A stretch of 64,000 bases of DNA from Leifsonia sp. C5G2 (GCF_013359685.1 NZ_JABFMV010000004.1:248001-312000), one strand, 5' to 3'. Numbered from the stretch's first letter, positions 40,128 to 49,467 are shown. The notes: generated from the letters alone by a model not told the origin. A program made the numbers and translations.

Positions 40128-41483
40128 TCACCATCGGGGCGTCGCTCTCAGCAACGGATGAGGCCGGTTCGCCGGACTCGTGCCCGAGACGGATGCCGCG
40201 GCGGTGACCATCCCGACCTGCTGGAGCGACTGGGTGCCGCGGTCGAGGTAGCCGTGCTCGGCGAGGTGCGCACGGTACGCGGCTTCGCGCGCCTTCACCG
40301 AGGCGATGACCGTCCACACCGGCGAGGCGATGTCGTCGTTGTAGCTCGAATGCAGGATCGGGGCATGCCCGGTGACGGCTGTTAGCCCGGCTGCCGGGTC
40401 GCCGTCCACGGCGAGCACGCGGGCGCCGAAGGACGGGTTCCGGGGGTCGACGCGGCTGAACCGTCCGAGGGCGGCTTCCTCGTCGGCGGTCGCCTCACCG
40501 GCGTAGACCGCGTCGGCGTGGAGGGCGCCCGCATCGCGGATGGCCTCCTCGATGCCTGCCGACCCGAGAAGGACCACCGTGCCGATGCCCAGGGGGCTGT
40601 CGGCCAGCGCGTCTGCGGCCATCGTCGTCCCGTAGGAGTGCGCCACCACATTCAGGACGGGAAGCCGGCCCGCCCGCACGGCCCGCACACCCCGGATCGC
40701 CTCGGTCAGCAGCGGAGCGCCCGTGGCGGCGTACTCGCCGAGGGCGGCATCGATGCCCACCGGCGGCACGACGTATCCCATCCAGGCGATCACGGCATGA
40801 TCGGCCGGCGCCCCGGCGTCCCGCTGCGACGCCCACACGTTCTGCGCCGCCAGACTCCACAGCTGCATGTCGGTCGTGTATGTGCCCATGCCGGGGATGA
40901 GCCAGGTGATCATCGACGCCGTGTCGAGGTTCCCGATGGCGATCGACGCCGTAGGACGCACACCGGGAACGAACTCCACCAGATGTCTCGCCGGACGGCT
41001 CTTCACCGTCACCGCGGCGCGGATCGCCTTGTAGGCGGCGAGAGCGAGCACGTTGCCGGTGTCCGACGGCCGAGACACCACCGTGGCCTGCGCCGAGGAG
41101 AGGCGCTGCTGCAGCAGCCGCTTGTTCGCCCTGTCGCGCGTCGCATACGGGACTCCGTCGAAGTTCCCGACGAATCCGGGGAGAAGCCGCTCGAGCTGCG
41201 CGCGATCCCCCTTCGGCAGTCGCGGCCACTCCCGCGCCGTCTCCTCCGGATTCGCGTTGGCGAGCTCCAGCAGCTGGGCAGGATCCGCCCGCACCACCGC
41301 CTCGACCTGCGCCGCGTCCAGCCGCGCCAGCCGCTGAAGCTGAGCGGCCGTGGACGCACGCACACCGGCCGGCGCGATGAGGGCGCCGATCACCGCGCAG
41401 GCGGCGAGCAACGCCACCAGCAGCGACCGGCGCAGGCCGGCCCGTCCCTTGCGGGAGCCTGCCGGTGGCGTCGTCCGTGCCAT
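40128..41483 (-). CDS. DUF1023-type alpha/beta hydrolase, membrane-anchored
   Basis: A 451-residue protein. An N-terminal hydrophobic helix (residues 19-42) with a basic leader directs it to or across the membrane. The C-terminal alpha/beta hydrolase domain has VVAHSYGTTMAADAL (nucleophile Ser), VVLLGSAGIEEA and TGHAPILHSSYNDD (candidate catalytic His), as in actinobacterial DUF1023 proteins. The natural substrate is unknown. Its ATG overlaps the stop of the P-type ATPase gene (TGATG), so it is translated with the pump. Confidence 0.9.
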   Translation of the reverse strand: MARTTPPAGSRKGRAGLRRSLLVALLAACAVIGALIAPAGVRASTAAQLQRLARLDAAQVEAVVRADPAQLLELANANPEETAREWPRLPKGDRAQLERLLPGFVGNFDGVPYATRDRANKRLLQQRLSSAQATVVSRPSDTGNVLALAAYKAIRAAVTVKSRPARHLVEFVPGVRPTASIAIGNLDTASMITWLIPGMGTYTTDMQLWSLAAQNVWASQRDAGAPADHAVIAWMGYVVPPVGIDAALGEYAATGAPLLTEAIRGVRAVRAGRLPVLNVVAHSYGTTMAADALADSPLGIGTVVLLGSAGIEEAIRDAGALHADAVYAGEATADEEAALGRFSRVDPRNPSFGARVLAVDGDPAAGLTAVTGHAPILHSSYNDDIASPVWTVIASVKAREAAYRAHLAEHGYLDRGTQSLQQVGMVTAAASVSGTSPANRPHPLLRATPRW

Positions 41484-44350
41484 CAGCCGGCAGACGGGAC
41501 TCTTCGCTCCGAAGAGCCGGAGCGGCGGAAGAAGCGGGCGGCCCGTCCCGTCCACAGGACGACGATGACGGCGACGCTGATCGCCAGGTCCAGCAGCCGG
41601 AAGGCCGTCACGGCGCCGTCGGTGAGGAGGACGACGACGCTCAGCGCTGCGGACACCGCGAACAGCACCGTGAGCAGCACCCGCGCCTCCCGTCGGCCGC
41701 GCGTCAGTCCCGACCCGAGCGAGATCACGAGAAGACCGAGCATGATCGTGGCCGCTCCGACGGCGGTGACGACGAGCCGCTCCACCCCGTCGAGGCCGTC
41801 GCCGTAGCGGACGAAGAGCAGGAGGATGCCCGCGAGGATCTCCGCCACGCCCGCGATGTAGCAGATCACGACGGCGCCGATGAGCTCCGCCGGCGGACGG
41901 ACGCGGCCGTCCACCTCGGCGCTGCGGGCCGACGCCGGAGCGTGGGCGGCCGTGTGCCTGCCCACGAATCGCCGGTGCACGAACCGCACGACCTCGATGA
42001 GTCCGACGCACGCGGCTGAGAACACCAGCACCAGGAGCGCGGTGACGGCCGAGACCTCGGTCAGCTGCAGGAAGTCCCGCGCGATCGGGACTGCGTACAC
42101 GAGGACGAGCCCGATCATCATCGACCCGATGATGATCACCTTCCAGCCGTCGATGGGACGCGACAGCACCGTCAGCACCCAGAGCCCCACGATGGTGAGG
42201 ATCAGGGTCGATCCGGTCCGCAGCTCGGGCTGACCGACGCCGGCCGAGGCCGACGACCAGGAGTAGGCGAGCAGCGTGAGGGCGATCACGGCGCCGGCGG
42301 GAACCGCGAACGAGAGCGAGCGCACGAGGAAGCCCGGCACGTACCGTCGGGCGTTGGGCATCAGGGCGAGGAAGAAGCTGGGCAACCCGATGGTCAGGCC
42401 GTCGATCACCGACAGCTGACGCGGCAGGAAGGGGAACTGCAGCACGAAAGCACCGAAGAGCAGCGCGAGCGCCGTCGCATAGGCCGTCTTGGTGAGGAAC
42501 AGCATCGACACGCGCTCGATGTTCGCGATCACCTGCCGCCCCTCGGCCACCACGCCCGGGAGGTGCGAGAAGCGGCCGTCGAGCAGCACGATCCGGGCGA
42601 CGGCTTTCGTCGCGGCCGCGCCCGACTCCATCGCGATCCCGATGTCGGCCTGTTTGATCGCCAGCGCGTCGTTCACGCCGTCGCCGGTCATCGCCACCGT
42701 GTGCCCGCCGGACTGCAGGGCCACGACGATCGCCTTCTTCTGATCCGGGGTCACCCGCCCGAAGACGGTGTTCCCCTCCACGATCTCGGCGAGTTCGACC
42801 GGGTCGGCCGGCAGCTCGCGGGCGTCGAAGCCGTGCGGCGCGTCGAGCCCGACCTGGCGGGCGATGGCCGCCACCGTCTGCGGGTTGTCGCCGGAGATCA
42901 CCCGGACGGCCACGCCCTGATCCGCGAAGTACTGCAGCGTCTCGGCCGCGTCGGAGCGGATGCGCTCCCGGAAGGTCAGGACGGCGACCGGCTCCAGGCC
43001 GGCCGGCAGACGCTCCTCGGCGGGCAGCGGCCGGGAGGAGTGGGCGAGCACGAGTGTCCGGCGGCCGGATGCGGCGAGCTGCGCCGTCCGATCCGCCAGC
43101 CGGTTGTCGGGGAACACCATCTCCGGTCCGCCGAGCACCCAGCTGCCCGGAGCCCCCTGGCCGAACGAGACCGCGCTCCACTTGCGTGCGGACGAGAAGG
43201 GGATGCGGCCTGTCGGCTCGCCGGGGACGGCGCGTGTGTACGGCACCGCCAGGCAGCGCGCCGTGGCGTTCGCATCCGGGTCCGCCCCGTACCAGGCGAG
43301 CACCTCCCGCCAGCCGTCGGGGCCGTCCCCGAGCGGATGCTCGGCGTCGAACTCGATGTCCCCTTCGGTGAGCGTGCCGGTCTTGTCGAGGCAGACCAGG
43401 TCCACCCGAGCGAGCCCCTCGACCGCGGCGAGCTCCTGAACGAGGACCTGCTGCCGCGCCAGCTTCACCGCCCCCACCGCGAACGCGATGCTGGTCATCA
43501 GCACGAGACCGAGCGGGATCATCGCCACCACCGCCGCGATCGTGTTCACCGCCGCCTGACGCCACGACCCCGACGAGAAGGTGTCCGCCCAGCCGCCCAG
43601 CGCGATCACCTGCGCGTTGAAGACGAGCAGCGCGATCGGCCCGACCACCCAGGTGACCCAGCGCAGCACCCGGTCGATGGAGGAGCGCAGCTCGCTGGCG
43701 ACGAGGGAGAACTGCTTCGCCTCCGCAGAGAGCTTGTTGGCGAAGGATGCGGCCCCCACGCGCTCCACCCGGGCGAGCCCCTCTCCGCCGACCACCACCG
43801 AACCGGAGAGCACCTCGTCTCCCGGGGACTTGTCGACCGGATCGGACTCGCCCGTCAGCAGCGATTCGTCCAGCTGCAGGTGTCCGCCGGTGACGACCAC
43901 CGCGTCGGCCGGCACCTGGTCGCCCGCGCGGAGGGCGAGGATGTCGTCGAGCACGACGTCGGCCACCGCGATCTGGCTCTGGCTGCCGTCGCGCAGCACC
44001 CGCGCGTTCGGAGCGTGCAGGACAGCCAGCCGGTCCAGCGCCGCCTTCGCCCGGAACTCCTGGACCGAGCCGATGATCGTGTTCGCCAGCGCGCTCAAGC
44101 CGAAGAGCGCATCCTGCCACCGCCCCAGCAGCAGGAGCACGAGGAAGCACGCCGCGATGATGCCGTTGAAGAGCGTCAGAGCGTTCGCCCTCAGGATGCT
44201 GCCCGCGCTGCGGCTGGCGGCCTGCCGGTAGGCGTTCGTCCGGCCGTCGGCTACGCGCTCCGCGACCTCCGCAGCCGAGAGTCCCGGCCCGGCGTCGGTG
44301 GGGATGGAGTCAGCGAGCGGCAGACCTGCCGGTCGTCCGCGTCCCGCCAT
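41483..44350 (-). CDS. P-type cation ATPase (CtpE-like) with extra C-terminal membrane domain
   Basis: A 955-residue pump. TGES (166-169) is the actuator loop, DKTGTLT (Asp322) the phosphorylation site and TGDGVND (555-561) the hinge. M4 reads AMIPLGLVLMT, and no HMA domain is present. The sequence most resembles CtpE-type (calcium) pumps of actinobacteria. Residues beyond about 790 are unusual: after a linker (HTAAHAPASARSAEVDGR) there are four further membrane helices (822-847, 857-880, 890-910, 917-935), so it is about 150 residues longer than normal. Co-translated with a DUF1023 hydrolase. Confidence 0.92.
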   Translation of the reverse strand: MAGRGRPAGLPLADSIPTDAGPGLSAAEVAERVADGRTNAYRQAASRSAGSILRANALTLFNGIIAACFLVLLLLGRWQDALFGLSALANTIIGSVQEFRAKAALDRLAVLHAPNARVLRDGSQSQIAVADVVLDDILALRAGDQVPADAVVVTGGHLQLDESLLTGESDPVDKSPGDEVLSGSVVVGGEGLARVERVGAASFANKLSAEAKQFSLVASELRSSIDRVLRWVTWVVGPIALLVFNAQVIALGGWADTFSSGSWRQAAVNTIAAVVAMIPLGLVLMTSIAFAVGAVKLARQQVLVQELAAVEGLARVDLVCLDKTGTLTEGDIEFDAEHPLGDGPDGWREVLAWYGADPDANATARCLAVPYTRAVPGEPTGRIPFSSARKWSAVSFGQGAPGSWVLGGPEMVFPDNRLADRTAQLAASGRRTLVLAHSSRPLPAEERLPAGLEPVAVLTFRERIRSDAAETLQYFADQGVAVRVISGDNPQTVAAIARQVGLDAPHGFDARELPADPVELAEIVEGNTVFGRVTPDQKKAIVVALQSGGHTVAMTGDGVNDALAIKQADIGIAMESGAAATKAVARIVLLDGRFSHLPGVVAEGRQVIANIERVSMLFLTKTAYATALALLFGAFVLQFPFLPRQLSVIDGLTIGLPSFFLALMPNARRYVPGFLVRSLSFAVPAGAVIALTLLAYSWSSASAGVGQPELRTGSTLILTIVGLWVLTVLSRPIDGWKVIIIGSMMIGLVLVYAVPIARDFLQLTEVSAVTALLVLVFSAACVGLIEVVRFVHRRFVGRHTAAHAPASARSAEVDGRVRPPAELIGAVVICYIAGVAEILAGILLLFVRYGDGLDGVERLVVTAVGAATIMLGLLVISLGSGLTRGRREARVLLTVLFAVSAALSVVVLLTDGAVTAFRLLDLAISVAVIVVLWTGRAARFFRRSGSSERRVPSAG

Positions 44351-44397
44351 GACCGCCCCCGCTCGCCGTCCCTGCGGACAACGTAGCGGGTCACTGA

Positions 44398-44410
44398 CTA
44401 GCCAAGCTAG
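44398..44410. promoter_or_regulatory. Palindrome upstream of the P-type ATPase
   Basis: CTAGCCAAGCTAG is a 13-bp palindrome 48 bp before the ATPase start. CTAG is rare in such genomes, so two copies in one dyad are notable; a candidate operator. Confidence 0.5.
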
Positions 44411-44449
44411 CTGTCGCGGGGAATCGGGCGAATGCCGGCCGGCTCGAGC

Positions 44450-44743
44450 TCAGAACGAGGCGACGTCGGTGAGCCGTGTCAGGGTGGGCGGTCCGGCCAG
44501 GTAATCGCCGAGCCCCGACGCGCCCGGTCCGGCACGCCAGGCGCGGTACGCCTCGTCGTGCTCGAGCGACTCCCAGTGCTCGACCGCGATCACGTGGGCA
44601 GGGTCGGTGACATCCGTGACGACATCCACACCGAGGCAGCCGTCGAAAGCGCGGGTGACCGTGAGGATCTCGAGCAGCGCGGGCGGCCCGTCGTCGAGGT
44701 GGTCGGCCGCGAAGCGCAGGTCGAGGAGGGAGGTGACAGTCAT
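44450..44743 (-). CDS. Antibiotic biosynthesis monooxygenase (ABM)-fold protein
   Basis: A 97-residue ferredoxin-like dimeric alpha-beta barrel protein. LLEILTVTRAFDGCLGVDVVTDVTDPAHVIAVEHWESLEHDEAY is the characteristic ABM pattern (Glu/His-Trp strand). Such proteins are cofactor-free monooxygenases or heme/quinone-related enzymes; the substrate is unknown. Monocistronic on the minus strand. Confidence 0.87.
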   Translation of the reverse strand: MTVTSLLDLRFAADHLDDGPPALLEILTVTRAFDGCLGVDVVTDVTDPAHVIAVEHWESLEHDEAYRAWRAGPGASGLGDYLAGPPTLTRLTDVASF

Positions 44744-44819
44744 GGGGGTGACGGTAGCACTCAGGGGATGCTCGGGAGCCGCGCCGGCCTCGCAGAGATG
44801 TCGCGACCAGGTGTCGCGG

Positions 44820-45839
44820 TCATGGCGTGTCTCTCCCCCTGAGCGCCCCGGCCTCCACGGCGTCGTCGGCGTGACGCAAGGCGATCTCTGCACGGCGGGC
44901 GCCGCGGCGCACCCTCGTGACCAGCAGCACCGAGCGCACCGCCACGGCGAGGATGACCGCCGTGGCCAGGGCGACCAGCAGCCAGGCGACGTCCTGCCAG
45001 CCCGGGAAGGCGGCGAGCGCCGCCCACTCGACCCCGTACCCGGCGGCGGCCTCGACCGGGAAGGTGAACGACCAGAATCCGAGGGTGAAGGTCAGGCGCC
45101 GGTAGCGGGGGATGAGAGCGACCTGCTGCAGCGCCATCACCACCAGAAGGCCCAGCAGCGCCATCGAGACGAAATCCGTGTGGCCGCCGTTGATGGTGAA
45201 CCAGGCGGTGCCCGCGACGGCGGGCGGGGCGAGCAGGATGGCGCACGTCGGGGTGAGGGCGTCGGGCAACGGCGCGAAGAACGCCAGCCGCGCGAGCAGC
45301 ACGGTGGAGACGACGATCCAGAAGAACACGCCGACCGCGAAGGCCCCGATCGCAAGCCCGGGAAGGCCGATCCTGAACGACGTGGTCGCGGCGATGAGTC
45401 CCGCCGCGACCGTGGGCAGCAGGTAGCCGCCGTGGAAGGCCTCCGGCGGGAGGCTCCCGCGGTGCCAGAAGGCCAGGATCCACCCGGCGAAGAGGGCCGC
45501 GACCACGATCGAGGCGATCACGAGGATCTCGCCGGCGAGCGGGACGAAGCGGTACAGGTCCGCTCCGAGCAGCATCCCGACCACCGGCACCAACGCCGCG
45601 ATCGGGCCCTGAGCCGGATGACGCAGCTGATCGGCCAGCGACTCGGCGCTGCGCGCCCCCCGCCGCAGATGGGCGACGATCAGCCAGATCCAGGCGACCC
45701 CCACCACGCCCCAGAGCGCCTGCCCGATCAGGTCGGGCACGCCCAGCAGCTGCCCGGCGGCCGTCCAGATCGCGGCCAGCCCGGCAAGACCGAAGGCGAT
45801 CGCGAGGGTGTTGAGCGGGATGCGCTGTGCCGGGCTCAT
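44820..45839 (-). CDS. TDT-family (TehA/SLAC1-like) transporter
   Basis: A 339-residue protein with about ten membrane helices. GLAGLAAIWTAAG in helix 1, YRFVPLAGEILVIAS and FWSFTFPVEAAAGYGVEWAAL in the later helices fit the TehA/SLAC1/Mae1 fold of anion and dicarboxylate channels. It probably exports or conducts a small anion. Its ATG overlaps the stop of the preceding flavodoxin-fold oxidoreductase gene. Confidence 0.9.
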   Translation of the reverse strand: MSPAQRIPLNTLAIAFGLAGLAAIWTAAGQLLGVPDLIGQALWGVVGVAWIWLIVAHLRRGARSAESLADQLRHPAQGPIAALVPVVGMLLGADLYRFVPLAGEILVIASIVVAALFAGWILAFWHRGSLPPEAFHGGYLLPTVAAGLIAATTSFRIGLPGLAIGAFAVGVFFWIVVSTVLLARLAFFAPLPDALTPTCAILLAPPAVAGTAWFTINGGHTDFVSMALLGLLVVMALQQVALIPRYRRLTFTLGFWSFTFPVEAAAGYGVEWAALAAFPGWQDVAWLLVALATAVILAVAVRSVLLVTRVRRGARRAEIALRHADDAVEAGALRGRDTP

Positions 45840-46399
45840 CGGAGGACCCCCGCTTCGACCCGGGCGCGCGGCTCCGCGATTCCGTCGAGGATCTCACCGA
45901 AATGGCGACTCAGTTCGGCGAGAGTGTCGTCGTCGATGTCGCGGACGCCGTGGACGACCAGCGGCGGACGCCAGCGCATCCCGAGGCGGTGCGCGGTCGC
46001 CCGGAGCGGAGCGAGGATGTCGTCGTACTCGTAGCTGTGCAGCTCCCCCGGGCGGTACCCGGCCTCCGTCCCGCCGGTGGTCGTGACGACACGCAGCGTC
46101 TTCCCCGCCAACGCGCCCGGCGCGCCCGTGCCGTAGGCCCAGCCGCGCGTCATCACGGCATCCAGCCAGTTCTTCAGCGGCCCGGGCACCGAGTACCAGT
46201 ACGTCGGGTAGAGCAGGACCACGTCGTCTGCGCGGGAGAGCGCGGCCTGCTCCGCCAGAGCATCGATGACACCTCCCGGGTAGAGGTCGGCGACGATGCG
46301 GACATCCACGGCGGGGATGTCCGCGGCCGACGCCGCCAGGGCGGCGTTGACGCGCGAGGCGGTCAGGTCGGGGTGCCCGACGATCAGGGCGGTACTCAC
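45836..46399 (-). CDS. NAD(P)H-dependent flavodoxin-fold oxidoreductase
   Basis: A 187-residue protein starting at a GTG (AAAGGAA upstream). MSTALIVGHPDLTASRVNAAL, ADDVVLLYPTYWYSVPGPLKNWLDAV and TTGGTEAGYRPGE are the FMN-binding loops of the KefF/MdaB/quinone reductase family. It probably reduces quinones or electrophiles. Coupled to a TDT transporter gene by an ATGA. Confidence 0.92.
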   Translation of the reverse strand: MSTALIVGHPDLTASRVNAALAASAADIPAVDVRIVADLYPGGVIDALAEQAALSRADDVVLLYPTYWYSVPGPLKNWLDAVMTRGWAYGTGAPGALAGKTLRVVTTTGGTEAGYRPGELHSYEYDDILAPLRATAHRLGMRWRPPLVVHGVRDIDDDTLAELSRHFGEILDGIAEPRARVEAGVLR

Positions 46400-46525
46400 G
46401 GTTGGTTCCTTTCGGTTTCCGGCGGTCGGTGCCGCTGTTCGTGTGCGGTGACCTCACTCTCGTCGCGGCCCGCACATCCGCCCAGGAAGAATCCGGCCTG
46501 CATGCCCACACATCCGGCCATGCTG

Positions 46526-47482
46526 CTATGCGCCGGAGCGCACCTGCTCCAGGTAGACCGACGGGCTCGAACCGACTCTCGCGACGAAGACGCGGCGTAG
46601 CGTCTCGGAGGTGCCGAAGCCGCTCCGGGCGGCCGTCTCGGCGACCGTCGCACCGTTCTGCAGCATCATCTGGGCCGCCTCGATCCGGATGAGCTCCACA
46701 TAGCGGGCCGGGGTCGTCCCGATCTCGTCGTGGAACAGCCGGGTGAGGGTTCGAGCGCTCACGTTCGCGATCGAGCTCATGCGGGCGAGCGAGTAGTCAC
46801 CGGCGGGATCGGCGGCGATCGTGTCCATCAGCCTCCGCAACGGGTTGTCGGCGGCCAGGTGCTCCCGTGACGGCGCGGAGAACTGGGACTGGCTGCCCGG
46901 TCGTTGCAGGAAGACCACCATCTGCCGTGCGACCTGGCGGGCGACGCGCGGCCCGAAGTCGTCCTCCACGATCGCCAGTGCCAGGTCGATGCCGGAGCTC
47001 ACTCCGGCCGAGGTGATGATGTTGCCATCGCGCACGAACAGGGCCTCGGCATCCACCCGAACCAGCGGGAAGGCCTTGGCGAACTGCTCCGCGCGGGTCC
47101 AGTGGGTGGTGGCCTTGCGATAGTCGAGCAGACCCACCTGTGCCAGCAGGAACGAGCCGGTGCACACCGACGCGATGCGCCCGGCACCGGACGTGAGCGC
47201 GATCACCGCGTCGGTGAGCGCAGGCTCGAACGGTTTGGAGATCATCCCGTACGCACCGGGGACGATCACCGTGTCGAGCCGGCCGGCCTCCGCCGCGGGC
47301 AGCTCAGCGGTCAGGGTCAGACCGTTCGAGGCCTTCACGTTCCGCCCGTCCGCCGAGAGGAGGACGGTCTCGTAGTCGGCGCCGAAGGTGTTGGCGTGCG
47401 AGAACACGTCGGCCGGGCCCGCGACGTCGATCATGGTGACGTCGTCGTAGACCAGGATGCCCATCCGTCTGCGTTCGGACAC
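46526..47482 (-). CDS. GlxA-type regulator (DJ-1/PfpI domain plus AraC HTH)
   Basis: A 318-residue protein. Residues 6-170 form a DJ-1/PfpI-like domain (GILVYDDVTMIDVAGPADVF; SVCTGSFLLAQVGLLDYRKATTHW), and the C-terminal 100 residues an AraC/XylS helix-turn-helix pair (SLARMSSIANVSARTLTRLF and TVAETAARSGFGTSETLRRVF). This GlxA layout is common in actinobacteria; the effector is unknown. It sits upstream of the oxidoreductase/TDT operon on the same strand, a possible target. Confidence 0.93.
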   Translation of the reverse strand: MSERRRMGILVYDDVTMIDVAGPADVFSHANTFGADYETVLLSADGRNVKASNGLTLTAELPAAEAGRLDTVIVPGAYGMISKPFEPALTDAVIALTSGAGRIASVCTGSFLLAQVGLLDYRKATTHWTRAEQFAKAFPLVRVDAEALFVRDGNIITSAGVSSGIDLALAIVEDDFGPRVARQVARQMVVFLQRPGSQSQFSAPSREHLAADNPLRRLMDTIAADPAGDYSLARMSSIANVSARTLTRLFHDEIGTTPARYVELIRIEAAQMMLQNGATVAETAARSGFGTSETLRRVFVARVGSSPSVYLEQVRSGA

Positions 47483-47636
47483 GTGTCCTCCAGACGGTCG
47501 AGGGGTCGGGGCCGCACCGTCGGAGCCCGTTGCGGGACGTCCTCATTGTCCACCCGGCGGTCTGTGGCGCACCAGGGGGACGCATGGCTCGGAAACCCAG
47601 GAGCCCTCGGAATCACGGGGATTCCGGGAGCTTCGA

Positions 47637-47664
47637 TCGGCGGAGACGGAGGGGTTGGAACCCT
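47637..47664. repeat. Far att-like copy of tRNA-Ser 3' end
   Basis: A 28-nt sequence starting TCGGCGGAGACGGAGGG and ending GAACCCT matches 51507-51534 with two mismatches. That sequence is the acceptor strand and T-arm of tRNA-Ser. The rest of the tRNA is absent, so this is the displaced end left by integration at the tRNA gene. Confidence 0.8.
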
Positions 47665-48064
47665 GACGACGCCACTTGATCGGCTTCAAAACGCGCGGAA
47701 AACCGCGGAATTTCTCAGCACCCTCGATGACATTGCGCCTCTCTCGATTACTACAGTTGTGGGGCTTTCGTCGGGCTCAGCGCGACGGACTCTCGAGAGG
47801 CGCACAGGGCCGTAAGACCGGCTCAGCAAGCCAGATGCATTCGGGCACGCTGCACCGCGCTGAACCGTAGCCGGACCTTCGCGACCATACGGTGGCCGAA
47901 GCCGCGTGTGCTTGCCATCGTTGCGCCGAACGATCGCACGGCGAGACGCAGGTCACCTAGACGCCAACTCTGCAACCGCAATTCGCCGGGGCCCGCTGTT
48001 TCTAATGACAGAAAGAATGCCGACGCCGTTCATCACGCAAAGATCGGAGTCGCAGAAACCACTG
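47665..48064. other. Non-coding or degraded left part of the island
   Basis: Four hundred bases without a convincing gene. A hairpin CGCGG-AAAA-CCGCG lies at 47694-47707. Open frames here lack ribosome sites and recognisable motifs. It may be what remains of mobility genes. Confidence 0.4.
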
Positions 48065-48865
48065 CTATCTGGGAGAAAGTTGATCGCGATACGGGCCGAT
48101 GAATCCTGTGGCGCCGGGCCACACTGTGACATCTCGCATCACGAAGTCGTTGCCAACGTAACTGGGCAGATGCGCCATGCCCGACGCATCGTATCCGCCC
48201 GAGCTGTCGACCTGTCCGGATCTGGTGAGAGTGGTAACCAGAGAGGAGGGTCCGACACCTGCATCGCGTGCAGCAACCGTATCGGAGAGCGAGCTAATGG
48301 CGGATGCGACGACCTCGGGTGTCATCGGCAGGTTACGGCCGATTTCCGCCATCGCCGCCTCGACCTCCGCATCGGTTGTGTCGACACCTATCGTCGCAAT
48401 CTCCAGCCCAGTTGGTTGCACCGTTGATTGGGATAGACGAAAATCCACACTCAGATGCCGAGGAGAGAAGTCGCCTCGCTCATCCAAAGCGTTCGACCAA
48501 ATCCACCGATGCGGTATTCGCTTCTGCCCGAAGGCATCATCGCGAAACCCGACCCCCATGAATGCGATCGGCTCACGATAGAGCCCTTGATCCCAGACGG
48601 TGCTCTCGACCGCCACGCAGAGGGCCTTCACCATCGATCGCTCTGTCACCTTTTCAAGCAACTCGACTACCCAGTGTTCCATTGGCTGGTCCTTGAATCG
48701 TGCGACGCCGCAATAGCCGACGAGGTAATCGCGCCCCACACGAAAGGTCTTCAAGTCCGAATCGGCGTGCAAAACCTTCCGGCCCTGACCATCCCGCCGG
48801 GTAATACGACGATCTGATGACATGACCACGAAGTCATAGGTCAAGCACCCAATAACGAGAGTCAT
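48065..48865 (-). CDS. Proteasome/HslV-like N-terminal-threonine (Ntn) hydrolase
   Basis: A 266-residue protein from an ATG at 48865 (AGGA 8 nt upstream; an in-frame start at 48895 would hide the motif). It begins M-TLVIGCLTYDFVVMSSDRR. With the Met removed, Thr1 is followed by Asp at position 17 (SSDRRIT), and DLKTFRVGRDYLVGYCG places Lys38 where proteasome beta and HslV have Lys33. These are the catalytic Thr1, Asp17 and Lys33 of T1 peptidases. Overall pattern thus fits a beta-type subunit with a longer C-terminus (DAGVGPSSLVTTLTRSG). No ATPase partner (HslU) is adjacent. It is divergent from an AlbA_2/HATPase protein inside a tRNA-Ser island. Known: T1 peptidases degrade proteins; inferred here. 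Confidence 0.8.
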   Translation of the reverse strand: MTLVIGCLTYDFVVMSSDRRITRRDGQGRKVLHADSDLKTFRVGRDYLVGYCGVARFKDQPMEHWVVELLEKVTERSMVKALCVAVESTVWDQGLYREPIAFMGVGFRDDAFGQKRIPHRWIWSNALDERGDFSPRHLSVDFRLSQSTVQPTGLEIATIGVDTTDAEVEAAMAEIGRNLPMTPEVVASAISSLSDTVAARDAGVGPSSLVTTLTRSGQVDSSGGYDASGMAHLPSYVGNDFVMRDVTVWPGATGFIGPYRDQLSPR

Positions 48866-49467
48866 GTCCGCGGTCCTATCACCAAAGCAGGCCATCCGAC
48901 CAGATGGTGGTCGCGTTGCGGTCCATAACTCAACCGACCCGCTGGAGAAGCTGTGCTCGATCTAGTCGGCGTCGACGAGTGCTGCCCATGCTTGGCTGGC
49001 TCGGTCCCTGCCTACGACCTACGCTGCCAGTTCGAGAGACCCCGCCGTCCTTCAGACTCTGAACGGCGGTGCACGATGACATCTGACTTCGATCGCCCCC
49101 AGGATTACTAGCTTGCCGAGAAGCCGTGCAATCCGCTTCTACGGTTGCAGCGTTTGATGCTGATGTCATTGATGACGCCAGAGGGATCGCCGTTCGAAAC
49201 GGCGTGCGACTGTTAGTAGCACCGGCATTGTTACGGCTGACTCAACGTCGCACCTAAATCCGGGTACCAGGCGCTGCGACAAATGGGCTGTTTCTATTGT
49301 TGTCCGCGACGGTATTCGTCATCATTTCCTGCGTGCCATTACGCATCGCAAGAAATGCATAAATAGCGGCGGTATCTCCTCGAATTCTCCAACAACGTCT
49401 TTATTGCACTATTTGGGGAGATAAACCGTGTTCTTGGTGATTGTCCAGCGATCGCTACAATCCGAGA
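48866..49467. promoter_or_regulatory. Divergent 602-bp region of the island
   Basis: No gene is supported. The left half has mixed composition and a perfect hairpin CGCCGTT-CGA-AACGGCG (49188-49204). GTCGCA...TGCGAC arms frame 49246-49280. The right 170 bp are strongly AT-rich and hold the promoter of the AlbA_2 gene. Confidence 0.55.
49434..49467 (+). promoter_or_regulatory. Leaderless-type promoter of the AlbA_2 gene
   Basis: TTGGTG (49434-49439), 16 bp, then TACAAT (49456-49461), a good -10 box. The ATG at 49468 begins 6 nt later, so the predicted transcript start coincides with the start codon. No ribosome site precedes it. Confidence 0.6.

Noticed and set aside
40128-44150. A 1340-codon minus-strand open frame
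   Set aside because: Only its last third (from 41483) is a real gene, the DUF1023 hydrolase. The rest is the Arg/Gly/Ala-rich shadow of the P-type ATPase in another frame.
47637-47664. A second tRNA gene
   Set aside because: Only the T-arm and acceptor strand are present, with two mismatches; there is no D-arm or anticodon arm, so it is a tRNA fragment.
47904-48430. Plus-strand open frames of up to 173 codons in the island (possible integrase remnant)
   Set aside because: They largely overlap the Ntn hydrolase gene in antisense, have no ribosome site and show none of the Arg-His-Arg-Tyr recombinase motifs.
49188-49204. Intrinsic terminator
   Set aside because: The 7-bp stem is perfect but has no T-tract and lies upstream of both divergent genes; reported only as a hairpin.
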